Shown here piece after piece: positions 27,399 to 33,972 of a stretch of 33,972 bases of DNA (positions within the stretch are counted from its first letter, which is position 1; each line of letters begins with the position of its first letter). The position numbers and the translations under genes were made by a program. The notes beneath the pieces were generated by a model, which saw only the letters and a program-made list of their open reading frames with translations, was not told the origin of the DNA and did not search any database. Source of the DNA: Bacteroidales bacterium (lineage in GTDB: Bacteria > Bacteroidota > Bacteroidia > Bacteroidales > JAIPAH01); assembly GCA_021740175.1 (NCBI GenBank), contig JAIPAH010000020.1, positions 1 to 33,972 of the forward strand, read 5' to 3'.

Positions 27399-28463
27399 AT
27401 GAAGCTATGGGTATACATAAAACGATGGGTTAAATGGCCCCTTTTTTTCTTAGTCGTTTTTCTTTTGGCTATTCTTTGCCGGATTTTTCTTTTCGGCATT
27501 TATACCATTCCATCCGGTTCTATGAAAAACACTCTTCTCCCGGGCGATATGATTTTTGTAAACAAAATAATATATGGCCCTGCCATTCCCAAGTCTTTAC
27601 ATGATGTTCCGTGGCTGAAAGTATTTGCGAAAAGTCCCCGTAATGTATCAAATAATGATGTTACAAAACTTGAAGGATTTAAGAAGATAAGTCGTAACGA
27701 TGTGGTAGTTTTTAAACCACCGGGGAAAAAACAAGTATATGTAAAACGATGTGTGGGGTTGCCTGGAGATCGAATAAAGCTTGAGGGGGACAATTTGTTG
27801 ATTAATAATAGATTAATAACATCTTCCGGGAATATTTTTTATGAATACTTAATCTATTTTAATCAAAAGGTAAAAATGCAAAAATTTGTCAAAAATGAGC
27901 ATCAAGGAATTGTTCGGATATCAGATTCAATAGGTTATGCAAGTGTTTCAAAGGATGTAAAAACACAATTGATGCGTAAAAGCGCTGTAGATTCTGTAAA
28001 ATTAAAAACACAATCACTGAAAAAACAAGGCTATAATAATTTGTATGAAATAGATGCTTTTAAATCACAGAAAAACGAGCGCTCTCAATTTGTGGCTTAC
28101 GGCAGGAAGAATAATTGGAATACTTTTGATTTCGGACCTTTGTATATACCTGCAGAAGGAGAAACAATTAGCCTGAACCTTGATAATGTTGAGTTTTACC
28201 GTAAGATTATTGAGCAATACGGGAATCATTCACTACGAATAGAGAACGGCGAGATTTATATTGACAATAAGAAAAGCTCCATTTATGAATTTAAGCAAAA
28301 TTACTATTTTATGTTAGGCGATAACAGACATCGTTCAAAGGATAGCCGAACATGGGGTTTTGTTCCTGAAAATCGTATAATAGGCAAGGTAGTGATGATA
28401 TTATATTCCTGCAATAAGGGCAAAATGAATTGGGAAAGGACGTTGAAAAGCATTAATAAGTAA
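27399..28463 (+). CDS. Signal peptidase I (S26 family)
   Basis: N-terminal TM; IPSGSMKNTLLPGDMIFVNKIIYG (catalytic Ser region), RNDVVVFKPPGKKQVYVKRCVGLPGDRI (catalytic Lys region), YFMLGDNRHRSKDSRTWGFVPENRIIGK. Confidence 0.93.
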   Translation: MKLWVYIKRWVKWPLFFLVVFLLAILCRIFLFGIYTIPSGSMKNTLLPGDMIFVNKIIYGPAIPKSLHDVPWLKVFAKSPRNVSNNDVTKLEGFKKISRNDVVVFKPPGKKQVYVKRCVGLPGDRIKLEGDNLLINNRLITSSGNIFYEYLIYFNQKVKMQKFVKNEHQGIVRISDSIGYASVSKDVKTQLMRKSAVDSVKLKTQSLKKQGYNNLYEIDAFKSQKNERSQFVAYGRKNNWNTFDFGPLYIPAEGETISLNLDNVEFYRKIIEQYGNHSLRIENGEIYIDNKKSSIYEFKQNYYFMLGDNRHRSKDSRTWGFVPENRIIGKVVMILYSCNKGKMNWERTLKSINK

Positions 28464-28516
28464 GTGAAAGATATTGTTTGGTAACAATGGGAAGAATAAA
28501 ACGGAATGATTGATAA

Positions 28517-31500
28517 ATGAGTGAAAGCGTGGATAAATATAATGATGATAAGACCAAAAAAGGACCTTTGTCGGCATTTTCGATAATCATGGTTTTCATT
28601 CTTTTATCGGTAGTAGGTATTGGCTTAATACCACGTCTTAACATTAGTTTGGTTCCTTCGCGTTCCCTGCCTTCCGTTACGGTGAATTTTAATTGGCCGA
28701 ATGCTTCGGCCCGTATTATTGAATCACGCGTTACAGGGAAATTGGAGGGTCTTTTCAGTCGAATGAAAGGAATTGAAAATATCGAATCCAAAACCATGCA
28801 TTCCAAGGCCTCCATAACGGTTTCTTTTGAAGAAAATATCAATATGGATGCCGCTCGTTTTCAAATCGCTTCCTATATTCGCCAGGCCTATCCCAAACTT
28901 CCCAAAGAAGTATCTTATCCTGTTTTATCGGTTAATAACCCTGATGATGAAGACCGGAAATTACTCTCCTATGCTATCTATGGTTCGGCACCAAGTCATT
29001 ACATCAAAAAATTTACCCAGGACAACATTAAGTCTCAGATTACAAAAATCAAAGGTATACATGAGGTTCGTGTATATGGAGCTACACCCTATGAATGGTT
29101 TATCACCTACGATCCCACAAAAATTCAAAAGCTGAATATTAGCCCACAAGATATTCAAAAGGCCATAAAAGAATGGTTCACTACCCAAAATATTGCTTAT
29201 GTATCGGTTAAACAGGAGAGGCAATTCAAACAAAAATATCGTTTACGGCTAAAAACAGGGCTAAAAACCAGGAAAGCATGGCATGATATTCCCGTAAAGA
29301 AACATAAATCGCGCATCATCTACCTGGAGGATATTGCCGGAGTAAAATTTAAAAAAAGTGCTCCTTCTTCCTATCATCGGATTAATGGCCAGAATACCGT
29401 TAATATGGTTGTCACTCCCGAAAGTCGTGTCAATATGTTGAAATTGGCTGACCAGGTCAAAACGCAAATCGCTTCTTTGCAAAAGACCCTTCCTCCGGGG
29501 TATTCGATTAGGAAAATGTATGATGCCACATCTTATATTAATAAAGAAATCAGGAAAGTAGGCATTCGTGCTATTATTGCTGTTGTGGTTCTGCTGCTTT
29601 TTGTCTTGCTTATCAGCCGTCAGCTAAAATACTTATTGCTCATTACCATAACGCTCGTAACAAATCTCGCTATCGCCGTTATTTTTTACTATGCTACCCG
29701 CCTGGAAATTCATATTTATTCCCTTGCCGGAATGACCATATCACTGGGCATCATTATCGATAATAGCATCATTATGACTGATCATTTAAGACATCATGCT
29801 AATAAAAAAGCTTTCCTTTCGATATTGGCGGCCACTTTAACAACTATCGGGGCTTTAAGTCTGATTTTCTTTCTCAACCAAAATCAACAACTCAAGCTGA
29901 TAGATTTCAGTCTTATTATAATAATTAATCTGGGGGTGTCCCTTTTTATCGCCTTGTTTTTTATTCCTTCGTTACTCGAAAAAATCGATATCCGGCCTCG
30001 ACGCACTCCCCGGTTTATTAAAAGGCAACGTCGTATTATAAAATTTTCGCATATCTATTATTCCTGGATAAGGTTGCAACTCAAATATAAATGGATTTTT
30101 GTCTTGTTGTTAGTTCTGGCTTTCGGTACGCCTGTTTATATGCTACCAGGAAAAATCGACAACAACACATGGGGGGCACAGGTGTATAATAGCACGTTGG
30201 GTAGTGAGTGGTATAAAGTTCATCTTAAGAAATGGGTGAACACCTATTTGGGAGGTTCCTTGAGGCTATTTACACAAGAGGTGTATGAGGCATCGTTTTA
30301 TAGTCAACCCGAGCGGACTAAATTGTTCGTGACAGGGAAAATGCCCGAAGGGTCAACCATAGAACAGGTGAACGCAACATTTAAAAAAATGGAGGATTAT
30401 TTGAGCAGATTTGATGAGATTGATATGTATACTACCGATATCCGAAACTATCGAAATGCCAGGATATCCATTTATTTTAAAGAAAAATATGAAAAACAAT
30501 TCTTTCCATTTATACTTAAAGGAAAGCTCATTACCAAAGCCAATAACCTGGGTGGAATGGATTGGACGGTTTATGGAGTAGGTAAGGCGTTTAATAATGC
30601 GGTAAATACAAATTACAAAGATTCGCGAATTTATGTTTATGGATACAATTACGAACAGTTATACCGGTATGCCGAAAAACTAAAATCCGAACTTAACAAA
30701 AACAACCGTGTCAGAGACCTGGCAATACGCGGGGAGAGTTCATGGCGAGCTCCTCCTCTCAGACATAAAATTCTGGTTAGGTTAGATGAAATGTCTATGA
30801 GTAATCTTAATTTTTCATCGGCTGAAGTTTATTCGGTTCTAAAACAAAAAACCATGCAGCCCGCGCCTTTTGGAAAATTATACATAAACAATCAGCTGCA
30901 AACGGTTAATATCCAGTCGAGTAATTCTGATTTTGATACATGGCAATTGAAGCATTCACCTTTAATCAAAGATGAGCGGATGCTAAAGCTCTCAAATGCA
31001 GGTAAAATAGAAAAAGTTTCAACAGGGAATAATATTTTTAAGAAGAACCAGGAATATCGGTTAGCTGTTGAATTTAATTTTGCAGGTCCGGCCGCATTGA
31101 AATCTAAGGTAGTGGATAATCACGTCGATAAAATGAATAACTCGCTTCCGCTTGGTTATCATGCCCAGCCTCCCCATCATTTAATGTTTTCACAAGGAAA
31201 AAGTTCAAATAAGATTTGGATCCTTGCCGGAATTCTTTCTATTATTTTCTTTATATGCGCGATTCTTTTCGAATCATTGAAAAAGCCTTTCGTTATTTTA
31301 TCTCTCGTACCGATGTCCTTTGTCGGGGCATTCCTTACCTTCTATTTTTTTGATATCAATTTTGACCAGGGCGGATATGCTTCGTTTATTCTTCTAGCCG
31401 GAATTACTGTAAACTCTTCTTTGTATATCATCAATGAGTTTAATAATCAACCGGCACGCAAGAACAATGTAGAACTTTATCTAAAGGCTTTTCATTATAA

Positions 31501-31684
31501 GATAATTCCTGTTCTGCTAACCATTACTTCGACCATATTGGGATTGATACCCTTTCTGTTAGGCGGGCAGAATGAAGTTTTTTGGTTTGCTTTTGCGGCC
31601 GGTTCAATAGGAGGATTAATTTTCTCCCTTTTAGGAGTGTTCATATTTCTACCGGTATTTTTACTAAAGAAAAGACACCAATAA
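28517..31684 (+). CDS. Second efflux RND transporter permease subunit
   Basis: 1055 aa; LNISLVPSRSLPSVTVNFNWPNASARIIESRVTGKLEGLFSRMKGIENIES; MTISLGIIIDNSIIMTDHLRHH; ILLAGITVNSSLYIINEFN. Confidence 0.93.
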   Translation: MSESVDKYNDDKTKKGPLSAFSIIMVFILLSVVGIGLIPRLNISLVPSRSLPSVTVNFNWPNASARIIESRVTGKLEGLFSRMKGIENIESKTMHSKASITVSFEENINMDAARFQIASYIRQAYPKLPKEVSYPVLSVNNPDDEDRKLLSYAIYGSAPSHYIKKFTQDNIKSQITKIKGIHEVRVYGATPYEWFITYDPTKIQKLNISPQDIQKAIKEWFTTQNIAYVSVKQERQFKQKYRLRLKTGLKTRKAWHDIPVKKHKSRIIYLEDIAGVKFKKSAPSSYHRINGQNTVNMVVTPESRVNMLKLADQVKTQIASLQKTLPPGYSIRKMYDATSYINKEIRKVGIRAIIAVVVLLLFVLLISRQLKYLLLITITLVTNLAIAVIFYYATRLEIHIYSLAGMTISLGIIIDNSIIMTDHLRHHANKKAFLSILAATLTTIGALSLIFFLNQNQQLKLIDFSLIIIINLGVSLFIALFFIPSLLEKIDIRPRRTPRFIKRQRRIIKFSHIYYSWIRLQLKYKWIFVLLLVLAFGTPVYMLPGKIDNNTWGAQVYNSTLGSEWYKVHLKKWVNTYLGGSLRLFTQEVYEASFYSQPERTKLFVTGKMPEGSTIEQVNATFKKMEDYLSRFDEIDMYTTDIRNYRNARISIYFKEKYEKQFFPFILKGKLITKANNLGGMDWTVYGVGKAFNNAVNTNYKDSRIYVYGYNYEQLYRYAEKLKSELNKNNRVRDLAIRGESSWRAPPLRHKILVRLDEMSMSNLNFSSAEVYSVLKQKTMQPAPFGKLYINNQLQTVNIQSSNSDFDTWQLKHSPLIKDERMLKLSNAGKIEKVSTGNNIFKKNQEYRLAVEFNFAGPAALKSKVVDNHVDKMNNSLPLGYHAQPPHHLMFSQGKSSNKIWILAGILSIIFFICAILFESLKKPFVILSLVPMSFVGAFLTFYFFDINFDQGGYASFILLAGITVNSSLYIINEFNNQPARKNNVELYLKAFHYKIIPVLLTITSTILGLIPFLLGGQNEVFWFAFAAGSIGGLIFSLLGVFIFLPVFLLKKRHQ

Positions 31685-31686
31685 GT

Positions 31687-33267
31687 ATGAAACGATTATA
31701 TTTACAATTGAAAAATCACGGGTTGTATTGCACGATGCTTCAAAAGCAAACGTTATTCATGAAATCGAAGATAAGGTTATCAGTTATGAGGAAAATCTCC
31801 GTTTTAATTTTTGCCTTGGTGCTTTCTGCTCAAGGAATATCCCAGGAAGAAACGCGCTACCTTACTCTGGAGGATGCCATCGCCATAGCCAAGGAAGAAT
31901 CGCCTGATGCGCTGGCGGCCAAGCATAAGTTCCGGAGCAAGTACTGGGAGTATAACACTTTTAAGGCCACCTATCGCCCCAAGCTGAACCTGGATGCCAC
32001 ACTTCCTAATTTGGAAAAATCTATCCAAAGCATCCGACAGGATGATGGTAGCTACATCTTCGGCTCTTCCGAGTCCGCTTTTTCTTCCACCAATATGGAG
32101 CTATCGCAGAAAATCGGTTTTACCGGGGGCGAAGTATTCCTGCGTTCGGGAATCGAGCGCCTAGACCAGTTTTATGGTGATTCGACGGTTACCTCTTACC
32201 GGACCAACCCTGTTAACATCGGCTTGCAACAACCCTTGTTTGATTTTGTCCCCTACAAATGGGATAAAAAGATTGAACCGCTCAAATACAAGGAAGCTAA
32301 ACAAAGCTACATCGAATCAATGGAGCAGGTGGCCCTGAAGACCACCAACCTGTTTTTTGATGTGCTGTTGGCCCAGATGCAGCATAAAATCAACAAAATC
32401 AACCAGGCCAACAATGATACATTATATGAAATTGCCAAAGGGCGCTACAATATCGGAACCATAGCCGAGAATGAGCTGCTGCAGCTGGAGCTTCAGCTAT
32501 TGAAATCCAATGCAGCCGTGGAAGAGTCGAAGTTGGACCTCGAGAATAAGCTATTTCAACTAAAGTCGTTTTTAAAGTTCCCCGAAGAGACCTCTGTTGA
32601 ACTTGTACCCCCTAAAGAAGTACCCAGGTTTGATGTGGGAGCGCAACAGGCCGTCCGGCAGGCGCGTGATAACCAATCCAAAGCCCTGGCTTTTGAGCGC
32701 CGGCTCATGGAAGCCAACCGGGATGTTAACAAGGCACGGAAGCAAAATCGCTTTAGCGCTGAAATACAAGCCGTATACGGTCTAACGCAGAAAGCATTGG
32801 ATTTTACGGATGCCTACAACGATCCTTCCGATCAACAGCGTTTATCGGTAGGGATTAGCGTGCCAATCATAGACGGGGGCCTGGCCAAAGGAAAAATCCG
32901 GATGGCCGAGTCGAACCGCGAGCTGGTCCGCAGCGAGGTGGAGCAAGACCGCATCGATTTCCGCCAGGAAGTCTACCTCCAGGTCATGCAGTTCAACATG
33001 CAGGACAACCAGCTGCGCATCGCCGCCAAAAGCGATACGGTAGCCCGCAAGCGTTACAACGTCACCAAACAGCGCTACATGATCGGCAAAATCAGCATCA
33101 CCGAACTCAACATCGCCCAGGAAGAAAAAGACAACGCCCAACTGGGTTACATCCGCGCCCTCTACGACTACTGGCGCAATTATTACCAGCTTCGCAAACA
33201 AACCCTCTACAATTTCCGGGATAATCAAGAAATCCAGGTCAATCCCGAGGAGTTGCTGGAGAAGTAG
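31687..33267 (+). CDS. TolC family outer membrane efflux protein
   Basis: LTLEDAIAIAKEESPDALAAKHKFRSKYWEYNTFKATYRPKLNLDATLP; KTTNLFFDVLLAQMQHKINKINQANNDTLYEIAKGRYNIGTIAENELLQLELQLLKS; IGKISITELNIAQEEKDNAQLGYIRALYDYWRNYYQLR. ATG 31786 (MRKISVLIFALVLSAQGISQEE) is an alternative start. Confidence 0.92.
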   Translation: MKRLYLQLKNHGLYCTMLQKQTLFMKSKIRLSVMRKISVLIFALVLSAQGISQEETRYLTLEDAIAIAKEESPDALAAKHKFRSKYWEYNTFKATYRPKLNLDATLPNLEKSIQSIRQDDGSYIFGSSESAFSSTNMELSQKIGFTGGEVFLRSGIERLDQFYGDSTVTSYRTNPVNIGLQQPLFDFVPYKWDKKIEPLKYKEAKQSYIESMEQVALKTTNLFFDVLLAQMQHKINKINQANNDTLYEIAKGRYNIGTIAENELLQLELQLLKSNAAVEESKLDLENKLFQLKSFLKFPEETSVELVPPKEVPRFDVGAQQAVRQARDNQSKALAFERRLMEANRDVNKARKQNRFSAEIQAVYGLTQKALDFTDAYNDPSDQQRLSVGISVPIIDGGLAKGKIRMAESNRELVRSEVEQDRIDFRQEVYLQVMQFNMQDNQLRIAAKSDTVARKRYNVTKQRYMIGKISITELNIAQEEKDNAQLGYIRALYDYWRNYYQLRKQTLYNFRDNQEIQVNPEELLEK

Positions 33268-33469
33268 GTTGGCGCGAATTACGCGGATTATTGGGAAGAG
33301 ATTACGCGGATTTTGGAAGGGAATTAAGCGGGTTTTTGCGCCCGCCCAAACAACTGATGTCATTCAGTCGGGCGGGGATTAAGATGCTTTATCGAATAGC
33401 AAATCGCAGTCCGCCGGTGAGTTAAATGATTTGCTAATGAGACGAAGAATCAATACCTTTGAAGATAAG

Positions 33470-33814
33470 ATGCAAAAGATTTTAAAAGATAATATTGAAA
33501 AGATAAGACACCTATGCGCAAAGCATAAGGTAAAGTACCTATATGCTTTTGGTTCGGTATGCACCAACAACTTTGATGCATCAAGCGATATCGATTTGTT
33601 GGTTTCATTTTACCCAATGGATTATGCCGATTATGCCAACAATTATTTTGAACTCGTTGAAGAATTAGAGAAGCTATTGGATAGACCCGTTGATTTAATT
33701 ACGGACAAGTCGCTTTCCAACCCCTATTTCATTGAATCCGTCGATAAAACAAAAATCCTCATCTATGAATACGGGGATAAAAGAACCAGCTGCGGAGCAG
33801 CGCAATCTTTGTAG
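33470..33814 (+). CDS. Minimal nucleotidyltransferase (MNT/MntA-like domain)
   Basis: YLYAFGSVCTNNFDASSDIDLLVSF (GS..DxD), ...LEKLLDRPVDLITDKSLSNPYFIESVDKTKILIYE; last ~10 codons and stop lie in a REP-like element. Confidence 0.82.
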   Translation: MQKILKDNIEKIRHLCAKHKVKYLYAFGSVCTNNFDASSDIDLLVSFYPMDYADYANNYFELVEELEKLLDRPVDLITDKSLSNPYFIESVDKTKILIYEYGDKRTSCGAAQSL

Positions 33815-33864
33815 CAAAAGAAGCCACCAACCTAACCTGCCAAAGGTGCGGAATACCGTAATCT
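33787..33864 (+). repeat. REP-like short palindromic intergenic element, plus orientation
   Basis: cagctgcggagcagcgcaatctttgtagcaaaagaagccaccaacctaacctgccaaaggtgcggaataccgtaatct, similar to 18005-18080. Confidence 0.75.
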
Positions 33865-33972
33865 TTAAATATTGTTTGCTATACGGATAGTGATTTTTAT
33901 TGTGAAATTTATTAGTTAATTTTGTTTTATACTGAGAAATTAAATTATGAAACATAAAAAACCTTTCTTTTT

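Noticed and set aside
33947-33972. Start of a further CDS (ATGAAACATAAAAAACCTTTC)
   Set aside because: Only eight codons are inside the window; cannot be supported.

Overview
The window looks like Bacteroidota chromosome: T9SS-type C-terminal sorting domains, lipoproteins, TANNTTTG-like promoters and Bacteroidota-style intergenic repeats. The left part (1-12.4 kb) is mostly ordinary: T9SS-sorted proteins, an ABC-F ATPase, a polyprenyl synthetase, RmlA, an MMPL/RND-type exporter and a HlyD adaptor + MacB-like permease pair. A repeat-rich accessory stretch (12.4-16 kb) has two convergent DUF4143-type ATPases flanking an unannotated C-terminal relic of DNA-3-methyladenine glycosylase I (Tag). 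The most interesting block is 16.1-33.3 kb. A ~300 bp structured promoter cassette occurs three times and drives small secreted or lipoprotein cargo. Two tandem cargo units encode short NVEALA-like peptides with near-identical ~40-aa leaders ending in an AxA motif and divergent two-cysteine cores. Each is followed by a 6-bladed-propeller (BF3164-like) lipoprotein and a thioredoxin-like lipoprotein (truncated in unit 1). The last unit runs directly into adaptor - RND - signal peptidase I - RND - TolC. I propose this as a candidate peptide maturation/export system: peptide precursor, CxxC thioredoxin-like protein, dedicated signal peptidase and a two-permease RND-TolC exporter. Expression may be controlled by a long structured leader, a downstream attenuator and a variable-length poly-T tract in the promoter. 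All functional statements about this system are inference from sequence.
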